Positions 1-10,940 of a stretch of DNA of 55,080 nt are shown here, piece by piece. Numbering within the stretch: the first letter of the stretch is position 1; each line of letters starts with the position of its first letter. A program made the position numbers and the translations under genes. The notes beneath the pieces were generated by a model that saw only the letters and a program-made list of their open reading frames with translations, was not told the origin of the DNA and did no database searches. The DNA comes from Chloroflexota bacterium. GTDB taxonomy: Bacteria > Chloroflexota > Limnocylindria > Limnocylindrales > CSP1-4. The DNA lies in NCBI GenBank assembly GCA_005882635.1, contig VBFG01000049.1, positions 1 to 55,080 on the forward strand, written 5' to 3'.

Positions 1-575
1 GAGCCGGTGGGCTCGGCGAGCGATCGGTGCTGGCCCACGCCATCCATCTGTCCGAGCGAGAGCAGGCACGGCTGGCCGAGACCGGGACACGGATCGCCCA
101 CTGCCCGACGTCGAACCTGTTCATCGGGGCGGGGATCATGCCGCTCGCCGAGCGACTCGCGGCGGGGCTGACCGTGGGGCTCGGATCCGACGTGTCCGGT
201 GGCGCCGAGCTGTCCTTGTTCGGCGTGATGCGGACGGGCGCCTACTCGCAGCAAGCCCGCCGGGCACTCGGCGGCGACCGCGTCGAGGCGCCTCCGCTCG
301 GGCCGCTCGACTGGCTCCGGCTCGGGACGCTCGACGGGGCCCGGGCCCTGGGGCTCGACGATGCGATCGGCTCGATCGAGGCCGGCAAGGACGCCGACCT
401 GATCGCGGTCGACCCGGGACGGACCGCGCCCCTCGGCGGCCGGGTCGACGACCGCGCCGACGCCGAGCGGCTGTCGGATCCCGAAGCCCTCGTCAGCCGC
501 CTGATCTTCCGGGCCGATCCGTCGATGGTCCGGGCGGCCTGGGTCCGCGGCCGGCGATTGGAGGGGCCGACGTGA
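1..575 (+). CDS. guaD: Guanine deaminase, C-terminal part (5' truncated by window edge)
   Basis: Amidohydrolase that converts guanine to xanthine, feeding the xanthine dehydrogenase encoded at 7.7-11.9 kb. The reading frame is open from base 3 through the left edge, so the N-terminal metal-binding HxH motif lies outside the window. Visible family marks are the HCPTSNLF stretch (metal/substrate loop typical of guanine deaminases), the VGLGSDVSGG segment carrying the conserved catalytic/metal Asp, and a C-terminal IEAGKDADLIAVD strand common to amidohydrolases of this class. The apparent GTG at 27 is internal, because conserved residues (HAIH) follow directly and coding continues upstream. The stop overlaps the next start as GTGA. 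The pathway context agrees with the call. A related aminohydrolase (e.g. chlorohydrolase/SAH deaminase family) is the main alternative. Confidence 0.85.
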   Translation, partial: AGGLGERSVLAHAIHLSEREQARLAETGTRIAHCPTSNLFIGAGIMPLAERLAAGLTVGLGSDVSGGAELSLFGVMRTGAYSQQARRALGGDRVEAPPLGPLDWLRLGTLDGARALGLDDAIGSIEAGKDADLIAVDPGRTAPLGGRVDDRADAERLSDPEALVSRLIFRADPSMVRAAWVRGRRLEGPT

Positions 576-1036
576 TCGACGCGAGGTTCGGACACCTCAA
601 CCTCATCGCCCGCGACTGGCGAGCGCTCGCGGCCTTCTACATCCGCGTGTTCGGGTGCGAGATCGTGCCGCCCGAGCGCGACTACTCGGGCGACGAGCTG
701 GCCGCCGGCACGGGCGTCCCGGGCGCCTCCCTGCGCGGCGCCCACCTCCGGCTGCCCGGTCATGGCCCGACCGGCCCGACCCTCGAGGTCTACCAATACG
801 GGTCCATGCCGGACGGCCTGCCGCCGGCGGCGAACCGGCCCGGCTTCCAGCACATCGCCTTCGCGGTCCCGACGGTCGCGGACGCGCGCGACACCGTGCT
901 GGCGGAGGGTGGCGCCGCGGTCGGGTCGGTGGTGACGCTGCAGGCGGCCGACGGCCGGTTCGTGACATGGGCCTACGTGACCGACCCGGAGGGCAACATC
1001 GTCGAGCTCCAATCATGGTCGGACACGCGGCCGTGA
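572..1036 (+). CDS. VOC (glyoxalase/bleomycin-resistance fold) family protein
   Basis: A 154-residue protein of the vicinal-oxygen-chelate superfamily. It opens with FGHLNLIARDWRALAAFY, which supplies the first metal His and the usual helix. It later has the HIAFAVPTVADARD strand-helix with a second His, and it ends in a YVTDPEGNIVELQ strand whose Glu is the usual last metal ligand. This is the two-beta-alpha-beta-beta-beta-module layout of lactoylglutathione-lyase-like proteins. The start is GTG, overlapping the stop of the guanine deaminase gene by 4 nt, so the two are translationally coupled. The substrate cannot be told from sequence. A lyase, isomerase or dioxygenase acting near purine or amino-acid breakdown is possible. 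Confidence 0.85.
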   Translation: MIDARFGHLNLIARDWRALAAFYIRVFGCEIVPPERDYSGDELAAGTGVPGASLRGAHLRLPGHGPTGPTLEVYQYGSMPDGLPPAANRPGFQHIAFAVPTVADARDTVLAEGGAAVGSVVTLQAADGRFVTWAYVTDPEGNIVELQSWSDTRP

Positions 1037-1045
1037 GTCAGAACG

Positions 1046-2644
1046 GTGGCTGACAGCGTCGAGATCCTGATCCGGGGCGGCACGATCGTCGACGGCACGG
1101 GGGCGCCGGGCCGGCAGGGCACGGTGGCGGTCAGCGGCGACCGGATGCGCGTGCTCGCGACGGACGAATCAGCACCCCACACCGCGCGCACGATCGATGC
1201 CGCCGGCAAGGTCGTGGCCCCGGGGTTCATCGACCTCCACTCGCATGGCGGCCTCGTGATCCTCGCCGACCCACGCCACGAGCCGAAGGTCCGCCAGGGC
1301 GTCACGACCGAGGTCGTCGGTGTTGATGGCCTCAGCTACGCGCCGTTCCTGAACCAGACCGACCTCGCGATGCTCCGCGAGATGAACGCCGGGCTCGACG
1401 GCGACCCAGAGGGTGTCGCGTTCGACTGGTCATCCGTGGGCAGCTACCTCGATCGGCTCGACGGGCGCAGCCTGAACGTCGCCACGCTCGTCGGGAACAC
1501 GCCGGTCCGGATCGCGGCGCTGGGCTGGGACGAGACGCCGGCCGACACCGCGGCCGTGACCAGCATGCAGAGCATCGTCCGCGAGGCGCTCGAGGACGGC
1601 GCGTTCGGGCTCAGCAGCGGCCTCGACTACCCGCCTGGCGCCTACGCCACGACGGCCGAGCTCGCCGACCTCGCCGCCGAAGCCGGCCGCGCCGGAGGCA
1701 TCTACCACACGCACGTCCGCTACAGCCTCGGCGACCGATTCCTCGACCCGTTCCGCGAGGCGATCGAGATCGGCCGCCTGGGCGAGGCCCCGGCCCACAT
1801 CACCCACTTCTACCATCGAGCGACGTTCCCGGGGACGCCCGACCAGATGCTGGACCTCGTCGACCAGGCCCGTGCGACCGGCCAGGACGTCACCTTCGAC
1901 GCCTATCCCTATGAATGGGCCTGCACGCGCCTCCTGATCCTGATCCCGATCTGGGTCCAGGCCGGTGGCCCGGCCCGGACCAAGGAGCGGCTCGCGGATC
2001 GCGAGGTCCGGGCGAGGATCCGCGACGATCTGGCGAAGCGCGGCCAGCTGTTCGCCGGCCAGGGCGGCTTGCGCGACGTCCGGATCGGCAATCTGACCCT
2101 ACCCGAGCACCGCCGCTGGGAGGGCCGCCGCTTCGGGGAGCTGATCGACGACCGGGGTGATGACCCCGTCGACGTCCTGTGCGACCTGCTGCTCGCCGAG
2201 GACCTCCGCCCGAGCGAGGTCACCCCGGGTCCGCACACCGATGGGATCCGGCGCTTCCTCCGCCACCCGATCGGGATGGTCGGGACCGACAGCACCTTCC
2301 TCGGCGAGAAGCCGGCGCCGCGGACCTACGGGAGCTTCCCACGGATCCTCGGCCAGTTCGTCCGCGACGAGGGGGTCCTCGGGCTCGAGGAGGCCATCCG
2401 GCGGATGACGAGCGCCCCGGCGGCGCGGCTCGGGCTCCGCGACCGCGGCGTCATCCGGGAAGGTGCCGTCGCCGACCTCGTCGTCTTCGACCCGGCGACC
2501 GTCAAGAGCGACGCGACGGTCGACGACCCGCGCCGATACCCGGAAGGGATCGAGACCGTGATCGTGGGCGGCGTGCCGGTCGTCGACGGTGGACGCCACA
2601 CCGGCGCGACGCCCGGCCGATCGCTCCGCCGCGGCCGCGACTAA
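1046..2644 (+). CDS. N-acyl-D-amino-acid deacylase / D-aminoacylase family amidohydrolase
   Basis: A 532-residue metal-dependent amidohydrolase. The N-terminus has the ILIRGGTIVDGTG beta-sandwich strand, then APGFIDLHSHGG with the HxH metal pair. Later come the HTHVRY and HITHFYH segments with further metal histidines and a GTDSTFLGEK segment with the catalytic Asp. The C-terminal VADLVVFDPATV strand is typical of D-aminoacylases and dihydroorotase-like enzymes. The family cleaves N-acyl-D-amino acids or related N-acyl/N-carbamoyl compounds, and the substrate here is unknown. The GTG start lies 9 nt after the VOC gene, so it is probably the third gene of a guaD-VOC-deacylase operon. It converges on the GGDEF-EAL gene, and the two 3' ends overlap by 4 nt. 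Confidence 0.82.
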   Translation: MADSVEILIRGGTIVDGTGAPGRQGTVAVSGDRMRVLATDESAPHTARTIDAAGKVVAPGFIDLHSHGGLVILADPRHEPKVRQGVTTEVVGVDGLSYAPFLNQTDLAMLREMNAGLDGDPEGVAFDWSSVGSYLDRLDGRSLNVATLVGNTPVRIAALGWDETPADTAAVTSMQSIVREALEDGAFGLSSGLDYPPGAYATTAELADLAAEAGRAGGIYHTHVRYSLGDRFLDPFREAIEIGRLGEAPAHITHFYHRATFPGTPDQMLDLVDQARATGQDVTFDAYPYEWACTRLLILIPIWVQAGGPARTKERLADREVRARIRDDLAKRGQLFAGQGGLRDVRIGNLTLPEHRRWEGRRFGELIDDRGDDPVDVLCDLLLAEDLRPSEVTPGPHTDGIRRFLRHPIGMVGTDSTFLGEKPAPRTYGSFPRILGQFVRDEGVLGLEEAIRRMTSAPAARLGLRDRGVIREGAVADLVVFDPATVKSDATVDDPRRYPEGIETVIVGGVPVVDGGRHTGATPGRSLRRGRD

Positions 2645-4305
2645 GCCGCGGGCGACGCCGCCGTGGATCCGTCGCCGAGCGCCCGGTCGAGGGCCGAATG
2701 GGTGCCGTCGACCCCGGGCTGGGCCAGCGCGGTGAGGTCGAGCTGCGGGCTCGTCCGCTCCTCGTCCGGCCGTCCCAGCAGGTAGCCCTGGCCGGCCCCG
2801 ATCCCGACGGCGAGAATCGTCGCGAGCTGCTCGGGCGTCTCGACCCCCTCCGCCACGACGGATGCTCGCCACTGGCTGGCGAGCTCCTGCAGCGCCCGGA
2901 GGACGGCGTGGGACGGATCGTGGAGCACGCCGCCCTGCACGAGCGACAAGTCGATCTTGACGATGTCGAAGCTGACCTCGCTCAGGAGGCGGAGGCCGGC
3001 GTTGCCGGCCCCGACGTCGTCGGCCGCGAGACGCATGCCGGCGCGGCGACAGGCATCGACGTTCTTCCGCAGCTGATCGAGGTCCTCCACGCGCTCTCGC
3101 TCGGTCAGCTCGAGGACGATCTGGTCGAGCGGGATCCCGTTGCGGTGGAAGATCGCCTTGAGCTCGCCGACCCGGAACAGGGACGACTCCAGCGTCCGCG
3201 GCGAGAGGTTGACGCTGATGTAGGTCCCCGGCTCGAGCGGGCCGACCGAGCCCGCGACCACCTCGAGGCAGAGCAGGTCGAGCTCGACCGTCCGGCCGAC
3301 GGCCTCCGCCGCCATGAACATCGTCCCGGCGTCGGCGAAGGGCGCCCCGTGGGTCGGGCGGACGAGGCCCTCGAAGCCGATCGGGACGCCCGTCGTCATC
3401 GAGAAGATCGGCTGGTAGACGGGACGGACGGCTCGCGTCGAAAGGACCGCTTCGATGCCGGCCGTCAGCTCGGCGATCGGGCGGGCTTCCGCTCCGTCGC
3501 CGTGGAGGCGCGGGTCGTAGGCGACCACGGCGGTTCGGCCGTGTCGCTTGGCCCAGTACAGGGCGGCGTCCGCGTTGCCGTAGAGGAACCGGGGCTCGCT
3601 GCTCGGTGACGGCACCGCTGACACGCCGATCGAGACCGAGAACGGGTCGATCGGGCCGCTCGGGTCGCCGCCGCTGAGCGCCGACGCGAGGATCCGCCGG
3701 CCGATCGACTGGCCGGTCTCGAGGTCGGCCTGCGGCAGGAGGATGGCGAACTCGTCGCCGCCGACCCGGAATGCCCGGTCGGCACGGCGGAGGTTCGTGG
3801 CCGCGATCCGGCCGATCGCGACCAGCAGATCGTCGCCGGCCACGTGCCCCTTCGAGTCGTTGACGGTCTTGAGGTCGTCGACGTCGATCAGCAGCAGGCC
3901 GAGCGGAGCGCCCTCCCGGGTCGCGATGTCGAGCTGGCGCGAGAGCTCGTCCTGGAAGGCCCGATGGTTGCCGAGACCGGTGAGCCCGTCGAGCAGGGCG
4001 TCGAGGCGGGCGCGGTTGTAGAGCTCCATCATCTCGGACCGCTCGGAGTCGATCGCCGCCGCGTGACGGAGGATCCTCCGGGCGACGATGGCCATGAACG
4101 CCGGCAGGCCGATGCCGGCGGAGACGAGGATGAGGATCGCCGGAAACCGGTCGCCGGGACCGGACGCGCTGAATGCCTGGATCGTCGAAACGCCCATCAG
4201 GCAGACGAAGGGAACCAGCAGGGCGGCGACGAGCAGGCCTCGGATCGTCTCGAGCCGGCCTCGCCCCCGCCACGCCGACGGTGGTGACGAGCTCGGCGCG
4301 ACCAT
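2641..4305 (-). CDS. Membrane GGDEF-EAL cyclic-di-GMP signalling protein
   Basis: Two N-terminal hydrophobic helices (about residues 18-45 and 55-80) anchor the protein. A diguanylate cyclase domain follows with an intact [12 protein letters not shown] signature and the [16 protein letters not shown] strand. The C-terminal half is an EAL phosphodiesterase domain. Its EAL motif reads EGL, but other metal or catalytic residues look present: VNLSPRTL, the LELTE Glu, the DD of LAADDVGAG, the Lys of IVKIDLSL and the Glu of VVAEGVET. Cyclase and phosphodiesterase could both be active, or one may be regulatory. The start at 4305 is preferred over an ATG at 4317 because GAGGA lies 5 nt before it. Two degenerate GGDEF paralogues follow at 5.9-7.4 kb. 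Confidence 0.85.
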   Translation of the reverse strand: MVAPSSSPPSAWRGRGRLETIRGLLVAALLVPFVCLMGVSTIQAFSASGPGDRFPAILILVSAGIGLPAFMAIVARRILRHAAAIDSERSEMMELYNRARLDALLDGLTGLGNHRAFQDELSRQLDIATREGAPLGLLLIDVDDLKTVNDSKGHVAGDDLLVAIGRIAATNLRRADRAFRVGGDEFAILLPQADLETGQSIGRRILASALSGGDPSGPIDPFSVSIGVSAVPSPSSEPRFLYGNADAALYWAKRHGRTAVVAYDPRLHGDGAEARPIAELTAGIEAVLSTRAVRPVYQPIFSMTTGVPIGFEGLVRPTHGAPFADAGTMFMAAEAVGRTVELDLLCLEVVAGSVGPLEPGTYISVNLSPRTLESSLFRVGELKAIFHRNGIPLDQIVLELTERERVEDLDQLRKNVDACRRAGMRLAADDVGAGNAGLRLLSEVSFDIVKIDLSLVQGGVLHDPSHAVLRALQELASQWRASVVAEGVETPEQLATILAVGIGAGQGYLLGRPDEERTSPQLDLTALAQPGVDGTHSALDRALGDGSTAASPAA

Positions 4306-4449
4306 GTTTGTCCTCATATGCCCCGGACCCCACTTCTACGCGCTCGACGGGGCCGTGTGACCAAGCCGAAGGTACGGGTCTCCCGCCGCCAATGGGCCCA
4401 GAGACGCTCGTTCCGGGCTCGCCCTACCGTCGCTCCCGAGCCGCCGGGG

Positions 4450-5865
4450 ATGAAGGAATTGAAGACGCGCGTGCGCATGAGCAGCCGGATCCGACGCATC
4501 GCCGCGGCCACGGCATGGATCGTGGTCGCCGGGTGGGTCGTCCTGCCCGCGGCCTGGCCGCGCTCGCCGGTGATCGCGACCGCGCTCGCCGCGAGCTGCA
4601 AGGGAGCCGGTCACCAGCTCTCCGTCTCCCCGCTCGCGGCGTCGCCGATGTCCGGCACGACGCAGACGACGATCGTCTTCCGCGCCGTCGTGACCGATCC
4701 CGACGGGTGCGTGCCGAGCAGCGTCGTGGTCGTCGTGCCGGGACTCCTGCAGAAGGCCATGTCGCCGGTTTCCGGCAACATCACGACCGGCCTGACCTAC
4801 CGGACGACGTCGAGCCTGCCGGCCGGCACGTGGTCGTACCAGTACCGCGCGACCAACGGGACGGGCGCCGGCCGGCAGACGGTCACGGTGTCCGGACCCG
4901 GCTCGATCAAGATCTCGCCCGTCCCGGCGCCGACGCCGAGTCCAACGCCGGCACCCACGCCGGCACCCACGCCGGCACCCACACCGAAGCCGACGCCGAA
5001 GCCGACGCCGAAGCCGACGCCGAAGCCGACCCCTCGGCCGACGCCGGCCGCCACGTCGACTCCCCATCCGTCGGGCCCGCCGCCATCGTCCGGCCCGAGC
5101 CGGGGACCCTCGCCGGAACCGAGCCCGAGCGCCGACTCCGTCGGCCTCGGTCCCTGGCGACCGGACGACGGAGATGGGGGGATGCCGCCGGTCGACGGAC
5201 TGTCGCCGCTGCATCCGGCGGCCTCATTCGACCTGGCATTCGACCGGCCCGAGCTCCTCGCGATCCTGGCGTGGGCGATCACCTCGTCGTTCGGGGTCGT
5301 CCTGTTCGCGTTCGTCGTCCGGGCGGGGACGGCGCCGATCGGCCCGGCGGCGCTCGCCGTCCTCGTCGATCGCGACGCTCGACGCCGGCGGGGCAGCACC
5401 GTGGCCGAGGTGGCCGACCGCGCGCAGACGGCCCTTGCCGCGAGGATGAACGTCTCGCTGCCCGTTCGCGGCGGCGTCGCGGCCGAGGAACTGCTGGGAC
5501 TCGGCCAACCGGGGGCGCGCACGCGCCCGAGCGGCAGCCTCGCCCGGCCCGCGCTCCGCTTCGACAAGGCCCCGGCCAAGGGGGTCGAGCGGCGGGCGAT
5601 CGGCTATCACCAGGTCCGCGTGTCGGCCGGACCGGATGACGTGCGGACGGCCGAATTGGGCCGGGTCGACCGCGGCGACGAGATCGAGCTGATCGGCGAG
5701 GACGCCGGCTATCTGCAGGTGCGGACGCCGACCGGCCTGGAGGGATGGGTTCCGCGCGTCGTCATCCTCGGCGCACCGCGGATCGCGGGTGCCCCGGTCG
5801 CTCCCGACAAGCCGGAGACGGCGCGGCGGCTCGGCCGGCGCAGTCGGCGGCGCGCCGCCGACTGA
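4450..5865 (+). CDS. Secreted/membrane protein with Pro-Thr repeat stalk, one transmembrane helix and C-terminal SH3-like domain
   Basis: About 471 residues. A signal-anchor-like N-terminus ([19 protein letters not shown]) is followed by an extracellular beta-rich region (about residues 45-145). Next is a stalk of tetrapeptide PTPA/PTPK repeats (DNA about 4919-5040), then Pro/Ser-rich sequence. A transmembrane helix ([25 protein letters not shown] about 5254-5320) leads to a cytoplasmic part ending in an SH3b-like module, recognisable by [34 protein letters not shown]. The longer open frame from 4318 lacks a signal at its start, so I chose ATG 4450; ATG 4477 is possible. The layout suggests an envelope sensor or wall-binding protein, but no function can be assigned. 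Confidence 0.7.
   Translation: MKELKTRVRMSSRIRRIAAATAWIVVAGWVVLPAAWPRSPVIATALAASCKGAGHQLSVSPLAASPMSGTTQTTIVFRAVVTDPDGCVPSSVVVVVPGLLQKAMSPVSGNITTGLTYRTTSSLPAGTWSYQYRATNGTGAGRQTVTVSGPGSIKISPVPAPTPSPTPAPTPAPTPAPTPKPTPKPTPKPTPKPTPRPTPAATSTPHPSGPPPSSGPSRGPSPEPSPSADSVGLGPWRPDDGDGGMPPVDGLSPLHPAASFDLAFDRPELLAILAWAITSSFGVVLFAFVVRAGTAPIGPAALAVLVDRDARRRRGSTVAEVADRAQTALAARMNVSLPVRGGVAAEELLGLGQPGARTRPSGSLARPALRFDKAPAKGVERRAIGYHQVRVSAGPDDVRTAELGRVDRGDEIELIGEDAGYLQVRTPTGLEGWVPRVVILGAPRIAGAPVAPDKPETARRLGRRSRRRAAD
4919..5040 (+). repeat. In-frame 12-nt Pro-Thr repeats (PTPA x3-4, PTPK x4)
   Basis: Tandem 12-base units of the types ccggcacccacg and ccgacgccgaag encode a rigid PTPx stalk within the SH3 membrane protein. 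Near-identical units suggest that copy number may vary by slippage. Confidence 0.85.
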
Positions 5866-5876
5866 GGGTCAGCCGC

Positions 5877-6446
5877 TCAGCGCGACACGCGGAGCTCGCC
5901 CGCCAGACGCTCTTCGGCAACCGTCAGGGCCACGTCGAGATCGCCATTGGCCGGGCTGGCCCAGCCGATCGCGACTCGGAGGTCGTCGCCCGCGTCGAGG
6001 ATCGCGGTCTCGATCGCGCTCCGGGCCCGCTCGACGAAGTTGATGGCCTCGATCTCGTTGGTCTCGGGGAGGAACACCGCGAACCGGGCCGTCGCGATGC
6101 GCGCGACGCAGTCGCTCGCCCGGACCTGCTGCGTCAGGGTCCGGCCGGCGCCGATCAGGACGGAGCGGACGCCCTCGACACCGCCCGTCGCGGCGTGCTC
6201 GTCGAGACCGCCGATCTCGACGAAGACGATCGTGGCGGGGCGCCGGGACCGACGGGCACGGGCGCGTTCGCTGGAGATCATCCGGTCCCAGTAGCGCGGG
6301 CCATCGGTGCTCGTCTCCGGGTCGCTCCAGCCGCTGGGCGTCATCGACCACGCCGCCGCGTCAGGGTCGCCCAGGTCGTCATCGGCCGGCGCCGGCGCGC
6401 CATCGGTGTCGATGAAGGCGTCGGTCTCCCAGGGATCCACGTTCAT
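5877..6446 (-). CDS. Degenerate GGDEF-domain protein (soluble)
   Basis: A protein of about 189 residues whose second half has a diguanylate-cyclase-like core: RPATIVFVEIGGLDEH for strand 1, then VARIATARFAVFLPETNEIEAINFVERAR where the GGDEF hairpin should be. The signature is replaced by ATARF and the substrate Asp/Asn residues are missing, so catalysis is not expected. It shares the rare stretch EIEAINFVER and its overall layout with the neighbour at 6624-7406, so the two are tandem paralogues. I chose ATG 6446 (MNVDPWET) over the longer frame to 6536 because the extra N-terminus is Arg/Pro-rich shadow-like sequence. It may be a signal-binding or pseudo-cyclase partner. Confidence 0.65.
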   Translation of the reverse strand: MNVDPWETDAFIDTDGAPAPADDDLGDPDAAAWSMTPSGWSDPETSTDGPRYWDRMISSERARARRSRRPATIVFVEIGGLDEHAATGGVEGVRSVLIGAGRTLTQQVRASDCVARIATARFAVFLPETNEIEAINFVERARSAIETAILDAGDDLRVAIGWASPANGDLDVALTVAEERLAGELRVSR

Positions 6447-6623
6447 TCTTGGCCTCGGCTTCACGACCTCGCCGGCTGGCAGTCGCCTCGATGGGGCTGC
6501 CCGGCGCCCAAGCAGGCCGGGAGTCCTGGCGACCATCCTCTCCCCGAGGGGACCAGACGGACCCGGGCCGGCGGTACCAGCCGATGACGTCCGGTGGTCC
6601 GGGTCTCCGAGGGCGGCGCGATC

Positions 6624-7406
6624 TCATCCGGACGAGGCTGAGGCGAGCGTGCTGGCCGCGTCGCCCGACCCTGACGGTTCTCGATCCTCGAGCCGAGAGC
6701 GCTGCCGGTCGGCGAAGAGCCGCTGCTCGGCGTCAGGGACGGCGACGGCCGCGGATCGGTCGGCGCCGATCTCCGCCCAGCCGATCGCCAGGCGCAGGGC
6801 GACGGCCCCGGCGGCCAGCCACACGTCGCAGGCCGATCGGATGCGCTCGACGAAGTTGATCGCCTCGATCTCGTCGGTCTCCGGCAGCAGCGCGGCGAAG
6901 CGGGTCGGGCCGAGTCGGGCCAGGTGGTCCGTCTCACGGGAGTAGCGCCGCATCGTCGTTGCGACCGGCGGGATCAGTCGGTCGGCGGCCTCTCGCCCCA
7001 GCCTGGCGGACAGCCGATCGAAGCCGGCGAGGTCGACGAGGACGACCGTGGCGGGGCGGTGGAAGCGCCGGATCCGGGCCTCCTCCTCGGTCAACCACCG
7101 ACTCCACGATGCCTCGACGTCGAGGCCGGTCTCGGGGTCGATCGGCGGGCCGCCGGCGGCCAAGACCCACGGCCCCTGGGACTCGTGGCCGTTCGACGCG
7201 GACCGGCCGGCCCGCTCGGGGAACCACGGCGAGGCCGGGTCATCGGAGTCGCCCGATCCGGCGGTCGACAGCGGCGGCAGGGACGCCGCAAACCGGCGCG
7301 TCGCGGTCCGCGCCCGCCGGTGGGCGATCCGCGGCAGCACGATCGCGGCGAGGGCGACGGCGACGTTGATCGCCACCGCGAGGGTGACGATCGTCTGGGT
7401 GTCCAT
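6624..7406 (-). CDS. Membrane-anchored degenerate GGDEF-domain protein
   Basis: A 260-residue protein. One N-terminal membrane helix (TIVTLAVAINVAVALAAIVL) and a charged linker lead to a GGDEF-like fold beginning RPATVVLVDLAGFDRL. The signature loop reads LARLGPTRFAALLPETDE in place of GGDEF, so it is probably inactive as a cyclase. It is a paralogue of the soluble protein immediately downstream. The two sit on the same strand about 180 nt apart and may be co-transcribed. The membrane helix in only one copy suggests a split into a membrane-bound and a soluble form. Its start is divergent from the xanthine dehydrogenase gene across a 330-nt intergenic region. Confidence 0.7.
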   Translation of the reverse strand: MDTQTIVTLAVAINVAVALAAIVLPRIAHRRARTATRRFAASLPPLSTAGSGDSDDPASPWFPERAGRSASNGHESQGPWVLAAGGPPIDPETGLDVEASWSRWLTEEEARIRRFHRPATVVLVDLAGFDRLSARLGREAADRLIPPVATTMRRYSRETDHLARLGPTRFAALLPETDEIEAINFVERIRSACDVWLAAGAVALRLAIGWAEIGADRSAAVAVPDAEQRLFADRQRSRLEDREPSGSGDAASTLASASSG

Positions 7407-7736
7407 ACGATCCCGGCTCCCGAGAACAGATGATTGCGAGGGTCGATCGATGAGCGACTGGCATTGAGCGGACGCTCACGATAGAGGCGCGACCGGGGCA
7501 TGACGATGGTCCTGGGCTGCGATGACCCACTTGGCGGTGCGATGCGGCACCGAGCTGGTCGGGACGGCTGGGGCTGGGTGCAGAACAGAGGCGACTCCGG
7601 TCGGAGGGTGGAGTCCGCTCCGACCTGGTGGCGTCCGGAGCGGTCGGCCGGCCGATGTCCGCCGACCCCGCCGAGGCTCTCCGAGCGGGCGCCGTCCGGG
7701 CCGATCCCGGTGGTACGCTCCACGCAAGGAGGGACC
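7407..7736. other. 330-nt intergenic region with dyad symmetry between divergent GGDEF-like and xanthine dehydrogenase genes
   Basis: No convincing gene. It contains overlapping inverted repeats at 7595-7625: GGTCGGAG at 7599-7606 pairs perfectly with CTCCGACC at 7618-7625, and CTCCG-GT-CGGAG at 7595-7606 is an alternative hairpin. A GTCCGGAGCGG element at about 7632 overlaps the same motif family. A -10-like TACGCT lies at 7714-7719 just before the xdh ribosome site. The dyads could be an operator for a purine-responsive regulator or a structured leader. I do not recognise a known riboswitch. Confidence 0.5.
7714..7733 (+). promoter_or_regulatory. Putative -10 (TACGCT) and strong Shine-Dalgarno (AAGGAGGG) for xanthine dehydrogenase
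   Basis: TACGCT at 7714-7719 is followed 6 nt later by AAGGAGGG at 7726-7733. The Shine-Dalgarno lies 3-4 nt before GTG 7737 and 12 nt before ATG 7746. It rules out the longer open frame from 7500 as the real N-terminus. Confidence 0.55.
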
Positions 7737-10211
<2,475 letters not shown>

Positions 10212-10219
10212 GCGACGCG

Positions 10220-10696
10220 ATGGGCGAGTGGCGGTTCGCGGTCAACGGCGAAGCGGTCGAGGTGGAGGCGCCCGGGATGCGCCGACTGCTCGACATCCTC
10301 CGCGAGGACCTCGGCCTGACCGGGACGAAGGAGGGCTGCGGCGAGGGCGAGTGCGGCGCCTGCACGGTCCTCGTCGACGGGGCGCCGGTCGACTCCTGCC
10401 TCGTCCCGGTCTGCCAGGTCGAGGGAGCCCGGATCGCGACGGTCGAGGGCCTCGCGACCACGTCGTCCGAGGGCCCGGTCCTGGATCGGCTCCAGGAGGC
10501 GTTCCTCGAGATGGGCGGAGCGCAGTGCGGGATCTGCACGCCCGGCATGCTGATGGCGGCCCGGAGCTATCTCGACTCGGGCGGCGGGCCGGACGAGGTC
10601 GCGATCCGCGAGGCGATCGCCGGCAATCTCTGCCGCTGCACGGGTTACACCAAGATCGTGGAGGCGATCGCGGTCGCCGCCGGAGGGCCAGGATGA
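10220..10696 (+). CDS. Xanthine dehydrogenase, 2Fe-2S subunit
   Basis: Small iron-sulfur subunit (158 residues) carrying electrons from the Mo site to FAD. The N-terminal plant-ferredoxin-like cluster uses C40, C45, C48 and C60 (CGEGECGACTV...DSC). The C-terminal four-helix domain holds the second cluster with C103, C106, C138 and C140 (CGICTPGM and LCRCTGYTKI). All eight ligands are present and the length matches the family. It begins 8 nt after the Mo subunit. Its stop overlaps the next ATG (ATGA), so all are co-translated. Confidence 0.93.
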   Translation: MGEWRFAVNGEAVEVEAPGMRRLLDILREDLGLTGTKEGCGEGECGACTVLVDGAPVDSCLVPVCQVEGARIATVEGLATTSSEGPVLDRLQEAFLEMGGAQCGICTPGMLMAARSYLDSGGGPDEVAIREAIAGNLCRCTGYTKIVEAIAVAAGGPG

Positions 10697-10938
10697 TCGA
10701 TCAGCCGGACCGACCGCCCGATCTCGCGGACGACGGCGACGGCGAGATCCCGGTCGGCGACGAAGCGGTCGGCGTGGGTGTTTCGGCTGCGGGGATGGGC
10801 GACGAGTCGGGCCCGTCGAGCGCCGACTACTCCGTCGCCTTCACACCGCGCCAGGTCGCCGTGGGCTTCGCGATCCTCGCCGGTCTCGTCGCGTTGGCGA
10901 TCAGCCGGCGGCGGCGCAAGCGGTCGGGCGGAGACTAA
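10693..10938 (+). CDS. Small single-pass membrane protein within the xanthine dehydrogenase operon
   Basis: An 81-residue protein. An acidic, Gly/Asp-rich N-terminal 48 residues is followed by one hydrophobic helix (VAVGFAILAGLVALAI, about residues 56-71) and a very basic tail, SRRRRKRSGGD. The ATG overlaps the stop of the 2Fe-2S gene by 4 nt (ATGA), and the FAD-subunit GTG follows 2 nt after its stop, so it sits between two subunits of one enzyme. By the positive-inside rule the basic tail is cytoplasmic. I do not recognise a family. Position suggests it may tether or help assemble the dehydrogenase at the membrane; that is inference only. Confidence 0.72.
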   Translation: MIDQPDRPPDLADDGDGEIPVGDEAVGVGVSAAGMGDESGPSSADYSVAFTPRQVAVGFAILAGLVALAISRRRRKRSGGD

Positions 10939-10940
10939 AG

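Noticed and set aside
2099-4333. 744-residue open frame on the minus strand
   Set aside because: Arg/Pro-rich shadow of the real GGDEF-EAL gene in another frame; no domain can be read in it.
4919-5040. Short tandem repeats considered as a CRISPR array
   Set aside because: Units are 12 nt, contiguous and in frame, with no spacers; they encode a PTPx stalk.
7407-7736. Xanthine or Moco riboswitch before the dehydrogenase gene
   Set aside because: Hairpins exist, but I could not match the conserved cores of known purine- or molybdenum-related riboswitches.
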